Source: Bacillota bacterium
GTDB lineage: Bacteria > Bacillota > Clostridia > Acetivibrionales > DTU013
Length of the DNA: 64,000 nucleotides
Reading direction: 5' to 3'
NCBI GenBank assembly: GCA_023426125.1
Contig: JAFABI010000109.1
Span: forward strand, 91,307-155,306
The position numbers and the translations under genes are program-made. Below the pieces are notes generated by a model. That model worked only from the letters and a program-made list of their open reading frames with translations. It ran no database searches and was not told where the DNA came from. Below are positions 8,508 to 18,375 of the stretch, one piece after another (the first letter of the stretch is position 1; each line of letters opens with the position of its first letter).

Positions 8508-10865
8508 TCAGTCACCGGACTCTTCTTTGCTGTTGCGCACATCCAGCCTGTATTCATTGGGTGTCTTGCCGGTATACTCCTTGAACTTATTGCGGAAATA
8601 AGCCGCATAGGCATATCCGACCTTTCCGGTTATCTTTTCAATGCTCAGGTTCGTCTCTTTAAGCAATTCACGGGCTTTGTCCATTTTGCTGGTTACTACA
8701 TAGTCGATATAATTGGTGCCTGTTTCTTCCTTAAAAATTTTACTTAAATAATGCGGGCTGATGTGGACGGCGTCGGCGGCCGTATAAAGCGATATTACCT
8801 TGTCAAGGTTTTCATCCACGTATTGTTTTACCTGTGTCACCACTTCGGAATTTTTGTTACATTTCCGGGCGGCAATGGTGTCAAACGCCCATTGGACCAT
8901 TTGTAAAAATCTCCGGAAAAATTCGCCGGCATCCTCGGACAGCATCAGCCTGTCTCCGGAGGCATCCTCCGGAAGCCCGCCGGATTTGATGTTCATCCTT
9001 TCCATGTATTGTTCCAGCGATGCCCATAATTTTTGCGTCATTTTTATGACTTCGTTGTAGGAATAGATGCCTGCGGCGATTGTATGCAGGAATTTATCCG
9101 CCAATGCCTCTACCTCATCAAAGCTGTTTACCTTCAGGTATTTGTCCAGCTTCTCAAGCCATGGTTCGGACAATGTATTCCTGCTGTTCTCATATTTCTC
9201 TATATTCTCATAGAAAAATATACTGCCGGATGGAAACAGGAAACGGTACTTTAAGGCCGTTTTGCAATCCGAGTAGGAGAGGCTCAGGGAAGCCAGTCCT
9301 TCCACGAATTTCCCCGCTGCGGCAGTCAGATGGAAATTGAAATAGCAATGAGAGAAATCCTCCACGCGGTCGATAAACCGCCGCACACTTTGCAGGCTGC
9401 CGCTTTTGCCGTTAACGATAACCGAAACCGTTTTGCTGTCGGTATCGACCGGAATACACATGCAATCCTCCTCGCGGATGCTTTTTATATATTCGATGAC
9501 GCTGTATTTGCACAGCTGGATTTTATTTTTTGGCACCGAGTTTACGTATAGCTTACCCATAGTGAAGACAACGGCACAGAAATACCCCCCGATGAATTCG
9601 ATGCCGCAGGTATCCTTCAAATGCTGGAGATCCTCCTGCGTTTCGGCGGAATTTCCGAGCATTTCCTTCAATATATTGCACCGGATCATTTCCCTGTTTT
9701 GCTCCAGGAGGCCCTGCAAATCATTGATCCGATTCGACATATTGCCAAGCATGTTTTCCATGAGGTTGTATTCGTTCACTCCCCGTCCGGTACCGGTGGC
9801 ATGGACGGAACCCGTATATTTGTCCAGGATCCTCCTGAAGGGAACATATAGCTTGTAAGACAGGAAATTGGACAGGATCAGGGTAAGAATAAGGATCACG
9901 CAGGAAAAACCCAGCAATTTATTTTTTATAGCATGATCCTTCTGATAAAACAGTTCTACCGGCGTGAGCGAAACATAGAAAAAATTCCCGTAATATTTTG
10001 ACGGCGTGTAGGACACCTCGCAGAGGATATCCTGGAAAACAGCCTCAAAGCTTTCCGGGGATTTTCCCTGCAGGATCCTTTGTACAAAGAGTTCGCTTCT
10101 GGTATTGATGTACAGCTTTGACGGATCGCTGTGAGATACGATTGCTCCGGAGCTATCAAGAATCATGAGCTGTCCCATGCTGGAATTGAATTTTTTCAGG
10201 TATCCGTTAAGTGAATTCTCGTCGATATTTACCAGAATACACCCTTTTGTCTCATCCTTCGTAGAAGATATCGGGTAGGCGTAAATGACGGTGATGATAT
10301 CTCCTTCGGTAGCGGATACTTTTGAATAGACCTTTGTACGCCGCGTGGGATACCAGGCAATGCTCCGGCCGGAACGGTAGAATTCCTCAATCAAGGCAAG
10401 TTCTTCGGAAAACTCCGTATTTTTGTCATTCGTCTGTGAAATGAAATTTGAAGAAACCAGCAGTCGATTCACCCTGGAATGAACAATGAGGGAGTTTATG
10501 AAATCCCTGTTTTCAAAAACAATACGGTCCAACTCCCTGTGAGCATACAGCATAATTTCCGACCGCCCCGTCAGCTCTTCATCCATCACCTGTTCAATGT
10601 ATGGCGAGCCGCCGTTCCCGAGGATGAGGTTCAGCGACTGCTCATTTATTTTTCGAAAAATAAAATCATCCGAGAATATGGAAACGTGATTTAATATTTT
10701 ATTATTCAGACCGATGATTTCATCCTTAAATAAGGAAGAGAAATGATTATAGATGAAGTAGCTTGACGCAAAAAGTGTAATAGAAATAATTATTAAAAAA
10801 TAGATAATCAGCCTAAACAGCAATGTTCCGCCTATCTGACCAAGAAAACCCGTCTTCATAGCCAT
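8508..10865 (-). CDS. Membrane-bound AraC-family transcriptional regulator
   Basis: Regulator of 785 residues. An N-terminal membrane segment (about 14-34), a large extracytoplasmic sensor region (about 35-300) and a second membrane segment (KLLGFSCVILILTLILSNFLSY, about 305-326) are followed by a cytoplasmic linker and a C-terminal AraC DNA-binding domain with two helix-turn-helix motifs (VHISPHYLSKIFKEETGTNY and IEKITGKVGYAYAAYFRNKFKEYTG). Such one-component sensors accompany LplABC/YtcPQ-type sugar transporters in Clostridia and Paenibacillus. This one is divergent from exactly such a transporter, so it probably senses an extracellular saccharide and activates that operon. The start is ATG 10865 or 10859; the latter has the better spaced GGTGAT. 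Confidence 0.93.
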   Translation of the reverse strand: MAMKTGFLGQIGGTLLFRLIIYFLIIISITLFASSYFIYNHFSSLFKDEIIGLNNKILNHVSIFSDDFIFRKINEQSLNLILGNGGSPYIEQVMDEELTGRSEIMLYAHRELDRIVFENRDFINSLIVHSRVNRLLVSSNFISQTNDKNTEFSEELALIEEFYRSGRSIAWYPTRRTKVYSKVSATEGDIITVIYAYPISSTKDETKGCILVNIDENSLNGYLKKFNSSMGQLMILDSSGAIVSHSDPSKLYINTRSELFVQRILQGKSPESFEAVFQDILCEVSYTPSKYYGNFFYVSLTPVELFYQKDHAIKNKLLGFSCVILILTLILSNFLSYKLYVPFRRILDKYTGSVHATGTGRGVNEYNLMENMLGNMSNRINDLQGLLEQNREMIRCNILKEMLGNSAETQEDLQHLKDTCGIEFIGGYFCAVVFTMGKLYVNSVPKNKIQLCKYSVIEYIKSIREEDCMCIPVDTDSKTVSVIVNGKSGSLQSVRRFIDRVEDFSHCYFNFHLTAAAGKFVEGLASLSLSYSDCKTALKYRFLFPSGSIFFYENIEKYENSRNTLSEPWLEKLDKYLKVNSFDEVEALADKFLHTIAAGIYSYNEVIKMTQKLWASLEQYMERMNIKSGGLPEDASGDRLMLSEDAGEFFRRFLQMVQWAFDTIAARKCNKNSEVVTQVKQYVDENLDKVISLYTAADAVHISPHYLSKIFKEETGTNYIDYVVTSKMDKARELLKETNLSIEKITGKVGYAYAAYFRNKFKEYTGKTPNEYRLDVRNSKEESGD

Positions 10866-11150
10866 ATCACCATGCCTTTAAAGTATGAATCCCAATCAAG
10901 ATGGATATCGCCTGCCGGAAATAAGCTACCGGAATGAAATTATTATAACAAAAGCGCTACCTCTGCGCAATAATTCCTCTGAAAAGTATATAAATCTTAA
11001 AAAATCATACACCCGTTAATTTATTTCCCATAAGAATCCTAACAAATCACAAGTTATTGCTTGTTGTATCTTTGCAGGGATTTTTATATGATTTGGCCGC
11101 AGGGTATTTGCCAGGCTTTTATTTCTATTATGCGTCGGGAGGAAAAAACA

Positions 11151-12116
11151 ATGTTATCTGCTGATAGGGTTTCCGGATCGGATATTCCCATCCGTAAGAC
11201 TCCGTCCTTTGTTTCCGCAGCTTTCAGGCAGTATAAAGCGAACAGGTATTTATTTTTCATGTTCGTACCGGTAATCCTCTATTATTTGATCTTTCACTAT
11301 GGCCCCATGTACGGCGTGCTGCTTGCATTTAAAAAGTATAATTTTGCGGAGGGCATTTGGGGGAGTCCATGGGCAGGACTTGAAAATTTCAGGGAGATGT
11401 TCCGGGGCCAGTACTTTATAAGAGCTTTTGTAAACACGCTTCTTATAAGCACCTACAAATTGGTGTTCGGATTTCCCGCGCCCATCCTGCTTGCAGTCCT
11501 TTTTAATGAAATCTATAATAAGCACTTCAAGAAGATTATCCAGACTGTAAGCTATCTGCCATATTTTCTGTCATGGGTGGTATTGGCGGGAATTATCAAG
11601 GAGATATTATCCCCTTCCGTCGGCCCTATCGGATTTATAATGAACGCCGTGCATCTCACGCCCATCAATTTCCTGGCAGATACCAGCTGGTTCAGGGGTG
11701 TGATGGTGGCAACCGGCATATGGAAAAGCACAGGCTGGCAATCCATCGTGTTTCTGGCGGCGATAAGCGGAATAAACACAGAGCTGTACGAAGCTGCTAT
11801 TGTGGACGGCGCATCAAGGCTTCAGCGAATCATCCATGTGACGATCCCATGTATTTTCCCGGTCATCACCATCATGTTCATCTTAAATACCGGGTCCATT
11901 ATCTCGGATGATTTTGATCAAATATTCAACCTGTACAACGCAGCGGTTTATCAGGTCGGCGATGTCATCAGCACATACGTGTACCGGGTTGGCCTTGCCA
12001 ATATGGAGTATAGCTACGGAACCGCCGTAGGGTTGTTTAAAAACATCATTTCACTGTTCCTGGTGCTTTTGACCAATGCAATTGTAAAGCGGACCAATGA
12101 ATACTCACTATTTTAG
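11151..12116 (+). CDS. Sugar ABC transporter permease, LplB/YtcP type
   Basis: Membrane permease of 321 residues with six transmembrane segments and the EAA loop (YEAAIVDGASRLQRIIHVTIPCIFP) that contacts the ATPase. ATG 11151 is preferred over upstream in-frame codons because GGGAGGAAAAAACA lies directly before it; residues upstream of it show no conservation pattern. It forms the CUT1 importer with the next permease and the lipoprotein. No ATPase gene is nearby, as is usual for this subfamily, which shares a general MsmK-like ATPase. It is transcribed divergently from the AraC-type sensor. Confidence 0.95.
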   Translation: MLSADRVSGSDIPIRKTPSFVSAAFRQYKANRYLFFMFVPVILYYLIFHYGPMYGVLLAFKKYNFAEGIWGSPWAGLENFREMFRGQYFIRAFVNTLLISTYKLVFGFPAPILLAVLFNEIYNKHFKKIIQTVSYLPYFLSWVVLAGIIKEILSPSVGPIGFIMNAVHLTPINFLADTSWFRGVMVATGIWKSTGWQSIVFLAAISGINTELYEAAIVDGASRLQRIIHVTIPCIFPVITIMFILNTGSIISDDFDQIFNLYNAAVYQVGDVISTYVYRVGLANMEYSYGTAVGLFKNIISLFLVLLTNAIVKRTNEYSLF

Positions 12117-12131
12117 AAGGAGACGGCGGGC

Positions 12132-13004
12132 ATGAAAAGGAACCTCACTTTTGGAGATACGGTATTTGATAGTTTAAATATTCTTTTTATGGTTATATTC
12201 GGAATTATATGTATTTATCCTTTTTTGTATATATTGAATCTTTCAATCAGCGCCAACGCTTCCGTAGCCCAGTACGGACTGAACCTGTGGCCTAAAGGCG
12301 GGGTCACGCTGGACAACTACAAGCTGGTGTTTTCCACCGGCTCGATTACAAGGGGCTTTCTCAATACCGCTCTGAGGACTTCCGCAGGGACTTTTCTCAT
12401 GCTGCTGTTCACAATCCTTGGCGCCTACCCGCTTTCAAAGAAATATTTCCCCAACAGGACTTTCTGGACCGCCTTCGTGCTTATTACCATGTTTTTCAAC
12501 GGCGGGTTGATACCCAATTTCTTCCTTATCCGAGGAATCGGCCTGTACAACACCCTTGGAGCTCTCATCTTCCCGGGGCTTATCAATACATTCTACCTGA
12601 TTGTCATGAGAAACTTCCTGATGACCATCCCCGAAAGCCTCGAAGAGTCGGCAAAAATTGACGGCGCCAATGATATCAGGGTACTGATCAGTATCATTCT
12701 CCCCATAAGCAAGCCGATTATCGCCACCGTTGCCCTGTGGTCGGCGGTAGCCCACTGGAATGCATACTTCGACGCGCTGATCTATCTGGAAGACCAGAAG
12801 AAGCAGGTTCTTCAAGTCGTTCTCTACCGCATCATCAACTCGGGCACCAATGCCGACTTTGTATCCAGCACCCAGGAGCTGCCCTTCCCCGAAATATTAA
12901 GGGCCAGCACCATCATGGTGACGATCCTGCCCATTGTCATGGTTTATCCGTTCCTGCAGAAATATTTCATGAAAGGGATGCTGATCGGCTCAATAAAAGA
13001 ATAG
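12132..13004 (+). CDS. Sugar ABC transporter permease, LplC/YtcP type
   Basis: Second membrane subunit, 290 residues with six membrane segments. It has the EAA motif ESLEESAKIDGANDIRVLISIILP and the conserved C-terminus QKYFMKGMLIGSIKE. The ATG at 12132 follows AGAAGGAGACGGCGGGC and starts 16 bases after the first permease ends, so the genes are cotranscribed. It is MalG-like in position and pairs with the preceding MalF-like permease. Confidence 0.95.
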   Translation: MKRNLTFGDTVFDSLNILFMVIFGIICIYPFLYILNLSISANASVAQYGLNLWPKGGVTLDNYKLVFSTGSITRGFLNTALRTSAGTFLMLLFTILGAYPLSKKYFPNRTFWTAFVLITMFFNGGLIPNFFLIRGIGLYNTLGALIFPGLINTFYLIVMRNFLMTIPESLEESAKIDGANDIRVLISIILPISKPIIATVALWSAVAHWNAYFDALIYLEDQKKQVLQVVLYRIINSGTNADFVSSTQELPFPEILRASTIMVTILPIVMVYPFLQKYFMKGMLIGSIKE

Positions 13005-13055
13005 GAATATCAGGGTCACCTTGATATAATAAAAATGATTACAGGAGGAATATGT

Positions 13056-14750
13056 ATGAAAAAGTCCAGGATGAAAAACATCGCAACGCTGTTTATCATT
13101 GCAATGTTGGCTGTTTCGCTTATTGCCTGCGGCAGTGGGCAGGACGGCAAAACAGCAGGCAGCAGTACGCCGGCTTCAACTGTGCCGGGCGGCACGGATA
13201 TCACCGAGGCGGCAGGGGATAAATACGCCCCGGTGGAGGGAAAGACATATACCATTACCACCTGCCATATGGGGTATGCGCAAGTAAAAGAAGACAGTGA
13301 GATCCTGCTGAATTACAACAAGCTGTTTAATGTTGATCTGAAGCCTGTTTTTATTGATCCCAACAAGTATAATGAGCTTCTCAACCTGAAATTCGCATCC
13401 AACGAAATACCGGACATTATCATCACCAAAGGTCTTGATGTTTTTAGCAAATACCAGCAGCTGGGCTTTCTGGCGGAGGTACCCTTTGAGACGATAGAAA
13501 AATATGCGCCGGACATGTACCAGACCATCTCGGAGGAAGCACCCATCGGATGGACTCAAACGCAGGTCGACGGCAAAAATTACGGAATCCCTTACATCGT
13601 CGGCTCCTACAAGTACACAGACGCAATTCTCTGGAGAGACGACTGGCTCAAGAATGTAGGCATCGGAAAATTGCCTGAAACCATGGATGAATTTGAGGAT
13701 GCCTTCAGGAAATTTGTTAAGAACGACCCCGATCAAAATGGGAAGAACGACACCTATGCCCTTTCCAGTGAAGGCTTCTCTACAATCTTCGGCGCTTTCG
13801 GCACAATCATTTATCCCTTCGGCACATACAAAGGCGCCAGCGAGAAGGTACAATGGAAAGAGAAGGACGGTACGCTGGTTTACGGCGGAATCCTGCCGGA
13901 AGCAAAGGAAGCGTTAAAGCTCCTGGCAAAATGGTACGGTGAAGGTCTCATTAATCCTGAATTTATCACCGGTGAGAACAAAGGCGGCTCCTGGGGATTG
14001 TCCCACGATTTTGTCAACGGCAGGATCGGTTATACCAACCGGGGTTACTGGTACCATTGGAGAAAAGCCGATACGGTTCCGGGAAATGGCGCGGGATCGT
14101 CCGCAAAAGAATTTGCGAAAATCAACCCCACCGGCTCTTTTGCATGGGGTACTCCGCCCATCGGGCCCGACGGGGTAACCAGAGGGGTGGGCAAAACGCC
14201 TGCGGCTACCGGAGTCGTATATTGCTTCTCCAGGAATTTGAACAATGAACCGGATAAGCTGGGGAAAATACTGCAAATGTTCAACTGGCCGGAAGAAAGC
14301 GACGAGAATTGGCTGTTCAACTGGGGCGGAATGGAAGGCAAGCACTACACGATGCAGGAAGTGCAGGGCGACGACGGGACGGTTTATAAGGTGCCGACAT
14401 ATACCGAGGCTTATAACACGGCAGAAAAGCAAAGTCAGGAGGGGATGATCCAGTTCTTCTATCAGGCAAGCTTGAAGCGCTCGAAGCTGGCGGGCCCGAC
14501 CTGGGCCGAGTACCAGGAAAAAATGGGCTGCGACAGGTTTGGCGTAGAAAACGCACTGCAAGCGTCTCTGCCGTCCCAGTCCAAATATCTTGCCGACCTC
14601 GAGCAGATGAGGGAAGAAGCATACTACAAAATCATCATCGGCGAAAAGCCCATCGACTATTTCGATGAATTTGTTGTGAATTGGAAACAGGCAGGAGGAG
14701 AAGTTTTGCTCAAGGAAGCGGACCAATTCTACAAAAGCCTTGTAAAGTAA
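13056..14750 (+). CDS. Extracellular solute-binding lipoprotein (LplA/YtcQ type)
   Basis: Substrate-binding component of the sugar importer, 564 residues, which is the large-size class of CUT1 binding proteins. ATG 13056 is chosen because ACAGGAGGAATATGT precedes it; an ATG at 13035 lies upstream of that site. There is a lipoprotein signal (KNIATLFIIAMLAVSLIAC) with lipobox LIAC, then a low-complexity Gly/Ser/Thr tether. The mature protein would be anchored outside the membrane. It lies 51 bases after the second permease gene. The substrate is unknown; oligosaccharides from plant or host glycans are usual. The downstream glycosidase-like gene may act on what is imported. Confidence 0.95.
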   Translation: MKKSRMKNIATLFIIAMLAVSLIACGSGQDGKTAGSSTPASTVPGGTDITEAAGDKYAPVEGKTYTITTCHMGYAQVKEDSEILLNYNKLFNVDLKPVFIDPNKYNELLNLKFASNEIPDIIITKGLDVFSKYQQLGFLAEVPFETIEKYAPDMYQTISEEAPIGWTQTQVDGKNYGIPYIVGSYKYTDAILWRDDWLKNVGIGKLPETMDEFEDAFRKFVKNDPDQNGKNDTYALSSEGFSTIFGAFGTIIYPFGTYKGASEKVQWKEKDGTLVYGGILPEAKEALKLLAKWYGEGLINPEFITGENKGGSWGLSHDFVNGRIGYTNRGYWYHWRKADTVPGNGAGSSAKEFAKINPTGSFAWGTPPIGPDGVTRGVGKTPAATGVVYCFSRNLNNEPDKLGKILQMFNWPEESDENWLFNWGGMEGKHYTMQEVQGDDGTVYKVPTYTEAYNTAEKQSQEGMIQFFYQASLKRSKLAGPTWAEYQEKMGCDRFGVENALQASLPSQSKYLADLEQMREEAYYKIIIGEKPIDYFDEFVVNWKQAGGEVLLKEADQFYKSLVK

Positions 14751-14847
14751 TTTCCCACTAAACCCACAGGGGCTGACTCAAAACATATGGGCCTGGATGA
14801 CAGGCAGTTTTGGGACAGCCCCCAACTATTTCATTCAGGAGGCAAAA

Positions 14848-16905
14848 ATGACGAACGACAAAAACTGGTATGATAAGCCTATGCGGATTGGCGCCGTTCA
14901 ATTCGCTCAAAGGGAAAGAATGTTTGAGATCCCCCGAATATTGGAGGAAGCGGGCTTTAACGCCGAACAGCTTCTCCATGCAGTAGGCGAAGGCGTCATG
15001 GGGTTCTTTGATGAGGAAAGAGACAGTGAAAGCCTGAAAAAATATTGTGAGATGTCCGGAAGGCTGGGAACCAAAATCATCCTGTATTTCAATGCCCATA
15101 TGATCGAAAGGAAGACCTTCGAGGGAGAACCGGAATGGGCCCAAAGGCATAAAAACGGAGAAGCGGTCAGGGCTTATGACACCTATATTCTTGCATGCGT
15201 CAACAGCAAGTGGAGAAATCACTTCCTGCACACGCTGGAAAGGACACTGGACTACGGAATTGACGGGGTATTCCTTGACGGTCCGATTTTCACCGGCAAC
15301 GGATGCTATTGCGGCCAATGCAGAAATATGTTTTATGAGAAGTACGGTTACGGCATTGAGCATGCCGGGTCGAAAGAACTCCGGGAATTCAAAACCGGCA
15401 GTATCACCGGGTTTGTCCGGGACGCAAAGGAAACAATGACGAAGAAAGGCGCCGGGAAAGCGCTGTACGTTAACAGTACCGGACTGGCCCCGAACATAAC
15501 CGGCTGCGACATTGAAGGGGTATACCCTTATGTGGATTTCCTCGGTACCGAAGGCGGATTCATGTTTTATACCGACCCTAACAGAGTCTCGCTGTGGAAA
15601 TGCCCGCAAAACGCCAAATATCTGGAGTCCAAAGCCAAAGGCAAGCCAACGGTGATTTTTACAGCCGCAAATCATTCCCCGTGGGCGCGGTATATCCATA
15701 CACCCCAGGAAGCCCGGCTGATACTTGCTTCAACTGTTGCAAACGGCGCCAACATCTGGTATGGCATACACGGCCCCGTCGGTCTTCTTGCAATGCCCGG
15801 CGGAAAGGCTGCCGTCGAGTTCATCCGGTTTTTATCCGGGAACGAGGAATTCTATACCGGCACGAGAGCTTGCCCGGATATGGCGCTGGTCTGGTCCAGG
15901 AGCACGGTAGACGCGTTTCCGGAGGATGTGGAAAAAACTGATTTTACAAACGAAGAATCAAGGCGCGCGGATTACGCATACGGAAATCACTCCCAGGAGT
16001 TTCAAGGATTCTATGATATCATGGCAAGAAGCCATTTGCAGTTTGCCGTCATTGACGATCCATGCGTTGAAGCGGATGAGCTGCAAAGGTTTAAGGCGGT
16101 TGTCCTGCCCAATGTCCTGTGCATGAGTGAACAGGCGTGTGAAAAAATCAGGAGATATGTGGAAGGCGGAGGTACGCTCATTTCGACTTTTGCAGCCTCT
16201 ATGTATGACGAAGTAGGAAGTCTCCGGGAAAAGCCGCTGTTGGCGGACGTTTTCGGCATAGAACGCCTGAACGGCGTGCTGAAGTATAAACCCGGCTGCG
16301 GCTATATGGAAATCGGAGGGGCGGGATGGCTTGAGGAAGAAGTATCTTCTACGCTGGTTGCAGGCTACATGGAGTCGTTGGAATGCTTACCTTCGGAATC
16401 AGTGAAAGTGCCGGTCCATATGCTGAAACCCATGGAAGGCAGCTATGACGCGGTACCCGAAGAAAAGTACCCGGGCATTCTCGTGAACCGGTATGGGAAA
16501 GGACGTAGCATTTATATTTCCGGCAGTCTGGGAGAAACCTGGCAAAACTTCGGATTGATTGACTTGAAAAGGACCCTTCAGGCCGTTTTCAAAGCATATG
16601 CAGATCGACAGCTGCAAGTAACCGATGCCTTTGAAACGGTAGAGGTGGAGCTCCGGGAGCAGCCGGACCAAAAAAGAAAACTGATCCATCTTGTGAATTT
16701 TACCGGTTGCATGCGAAGGCCCATCGATGAGGTAATTCCATGTAGAAATATCACGCTGCATTTGAAGACGGGCAGTGGTATAAAGCGTATTCATACACTT
16801 TTTAACAAGCAGGATTTACGCTTCCGAGGTGTAAATGGCGGTGTGGAATTTACTATTCCGGAAGTAAAGGAATATGAATTGGCTGTCGTTGAGTTTGGTG
16901 AGTGA
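14848..16905 (+). CDS. Putative glycoside hydrolase with beta-galactosidase-trimerisation-like domain
   Basis: Protein of 685 residues without a signal peptide, so cytoplasmic. The N-terminal third is a TIM-barrel resembling the hypothetical glycosyl hydrolase 6 group: WYDKPMRIGAVQFAQRERM, then a Tyr/Asn barrel strand (KIILYFNAHM), the phrase TYILACVNSKWRNHFL, and a carboxylate-rich strand DYGIDGVFLDGPIF. A four-Cys patch (CYCGQC) follows. From about residue 330 there is a class I amidotransferase-like fold as found in the trimerisation domain of GH42 enzymes (CVEADELQRFKAVVLPNVLCMSEQ, RRYVEGGGTLISTFAASMYD). ATG 14848 is preferred because ATTCAGGAGGCAAAA precedes it. It probably processes the sugar imported by the ABC transporter just upstream. 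No activity can be assigned. Confidence 0.75.
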   Translation: MTNDKNWYDKPMRIGAVQFAQRERMFEIPRILEEAGFNAEQLLHAVGEGVMGFFDEERDSESLKKYCEMSGRLGTKIILYFNAHMIERKTFEGEPEWAQRHKNGEAVRAYDTYILACVNSKWRNHFLHTLERTLDYGIDGVFLDGPIFTGNGCYCGQCRNMFYEKYGYGIEHAGSKELREFKTGSITGFVRDAKETMTKKGAGKALYVNSTGLAPNITGCDIEGVYPYVDFLGTEGGFMFYTDPNRVSLWKCPQNAKYLESKAKGKPTVIFTAANHSPWARYIHTPQEARLILASTVANGANIWYGIHGPVGLLAMPGGKAAVEFIRFLSGNEEFYTGTRACPDMALVWSRSTVDAFPEDVEKTDFTNEESRRADYAYGNHSQEFQGFYDIMARSHLQFAVIDDPCVEADELQRFKAVVLPNVLCMSEQACEKIRRYVEGGGTLISTFAASMYDEVGSLREKPLLADVFGIERLNGVLKYKPGCGYMEIGGAGWLEEEVSSTLVAGYMESLECLPSESVKVPVHMLKPMEGSYDAVPEEKYPGILVNRYGKGRSIYISGSLGETWQNFGLIDLKRTLQAVFKAYADRQLQVTDAFETVEVELREQPDQKRKLIHLVNFTGCMRRPIDEVIPCRNITLHLKTGSGIKRIHTLFNKQDLRFRGVNGGVEFTIPEVKEYELAVVEFGE

Positions 16906-16912
16906 ACACGCT

Positions 16913-17800
16913 CTACTTTTTGGCCGCCCTGGCTTCCATTATGATCCCCAATCCCAGGGAATTTATAAATACCGTAAAGGCTCCGAAAAGAACGAGGCTT
17001 AAAAGAATGTCCCCCTGGGGAATAAGGTATAGCAGCAGCAGCTTTACCAGCGTGATTGTGATCAGTCCCGTAATAAATTCCATCATAATATTTTTGGATG
17101 GATTCAAAGCCTTTAAAATCAGCCTTCCTGTAAAAATGCTGGAGGTAATGGTCGCCAGGATCAGAATAAACAGATAAAGCACGGGAGCGACCAGTGTTAT
17201 CGCCAGCATGACAAAAAGGATACTAACGCCAATGTATGCCAAAAACCCCAGGATCAATTTCCTGTCCAGTTTTTGCTCCACATTTTCCGTCATACTCTCA
17301 AATTTCTTTTTATAGATGACCAGAATCAGGAGTCCGAGCAGCAGCACAGCTACGGCGAAAAGGATGAGGATGGCAACACGCAGGTACAGGATCGCTCCTA
17401 TATCGATATTTATCATTTCTCCGAAGATCCTGACTTCATTGCCCGATACCTTCGCGCCTTCCAGCTTCTCGACCGAGCCCAGGGTGATAAGATTGCCCGT
17501 AGCAGCCTTTTCACGCATGGTGGAATTGCCGAAAACCGTAACAACCTGCTCCGAAACCTTTGCATTGATATCCGCTTCTCCGAATACCGTTACTACAATG
17601 CCGTTGACGTCGGCGTCCACCTTCACGTTTCCAAGGATGACGATTACATTCCCGTCTACTGCCTCCGTAATATGAAGGTCTTCAAAAAGGCTCACCTTAT
17701 CACCGCTTTCCGACAATACGGAAACTCCTTCGGCAATTGCCGGTGATGCGGCAAGCATGACTACCATAAATATCATCAGGAAAAAAGCGGCCTTTTTCAT
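16913..17800 (-). CDS. Membrane-anchored bactofilin-like (polymer-forming) protein
   Basis: Protein of 295 residues. It has a signal peptide (KKAAFFLMIFMVVMLAASPAIAE), then about 100 residues of short repeated beta strands with the rhythm GNVxVxADVNGxVVTVFGxxxIxAxV, like the right-handed beta helix of bactofilins, then four hydrophobic segments (about 135-160, 180-210, 215-235, 245-285). The beta helix would lie outside the membrane. It overlaps the anti-sigma factor gene by one base, so sigma, anti-sigma and this protein form one coupled operon, suggesting a role in envelope sensing. The precise function is unknown. Confidence 0.8.
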   Translation of the reverse strand: MKKAAFFLMIFMVVMLAASPAIAEGVSVLSESGDKVSLFEDLHITEAVDGNVIVILGNVKVDADVNGIVVTVFGEADINAKVSEQVVTVFGNSTMREKAATGNLITLGSVEKLEGAKVSGNEVRIFGEMINIDIGAILYLRVAILILFAVAVLLLGLLILVIYKKKFESMTENVEQKLDRKLILGFLAYIGVSILFVMLAITLVAPVLYLFILILATITSSIFTGRLILKALNPSKNIMMEFITGLITITLVKLLLLYLIPQGDILLSLVLFGAFTVFINSLGLGIIMEARAAKK

Positions 17801-18375
17801 CAGGATTTCCTCCCGTCCTGAGCCGCAACAAAGGCATACAGCCTTTGCACAGCCAGCAGCACCAATGCCAGCGCGATAAATATATAGTAATAGGTCTTCA
17901 CAATGGAAACAAATACCTGAACGATAACAGCCAGTACGCCTCCCAGAAGGCCGAACACATCGCTTATTACGCCCAAAACCGCAGCCAGTATGCCGCTGAA
18001 GGAGCCGAAATATTCCCTTATGCTTTCTGCAGCGCTTGCCATGCCGCCCTGCCTGATATCTGCCACAAACACCATCAGCAGTATGATGGATACGACGGTT
18101 GCAGCATTATATAGCAATACCAGCATGCGGGAGCTTTGTTCCCTGCGGGCTTTTTCCACCGCGTTTACCTTTTCCATTACCTTTGCTTCAAAATCTTCCG
18201 GAGGCTCTACTGTCCCTGCTGTTTCAAGTGATGAAAATATTTCGGCCATACAATTGAATTCTTCACCGCATTGGACGCAATTCTTCAAATGCTGCCTGAA
18301 CCGTGCTTCTTCAATATCGTTCCTTTCTCCGTCGAAATATTTCATCATGTAATCTTTCGCTGTTTCACAGTTCAT
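17800..18375 (-). CDS. Anti-sigma factor with zinc-finger N-terminus
   Basis: Protein of 191 residues. The N-terminal ASD-type zinc motif is MNCETAKDYMMKYFDGE...RQHLKNCVQCGEEF (His-x3-Cys-x2-Cys), which holds the partner sigma factor. It is followed by a linker and two or three hydrophobic segments (about 83-105, 122-145, 148-178). The start ATG overlaps the sigma factor stop by four bases (18372-18375), the usual coupling for ECF sigma/anti-sigma pairs. Release of the sigma factor on an envelope signal is the expected mode of action. Confidence 0.9.
   Translation of the reverse strand: MNCETAKDYMMKYFDGERNDIEEARFRQHLKNCVQCGEEFNCMAEIFSSLETAGTVEPPEDFEAKVMEKVNAVEKARREQSSRMLVLLYNAATVVSIILLMVFVADIRQGGMASAAESIREYFGSFSGILAAVLGVISDVFGLLGGVLAVIVQVFVSIVKTYYYIFIALALVLLAVQRLYAFVAAQDGRKS

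Noticed and set aside
13914..14726. 270-codon minus-strand open frame
   Set aside because: Opposite the sugar-binding lipoprotein gene, which has signal peptide, lipobox and operon context; no protein family seen in the antisense frame.
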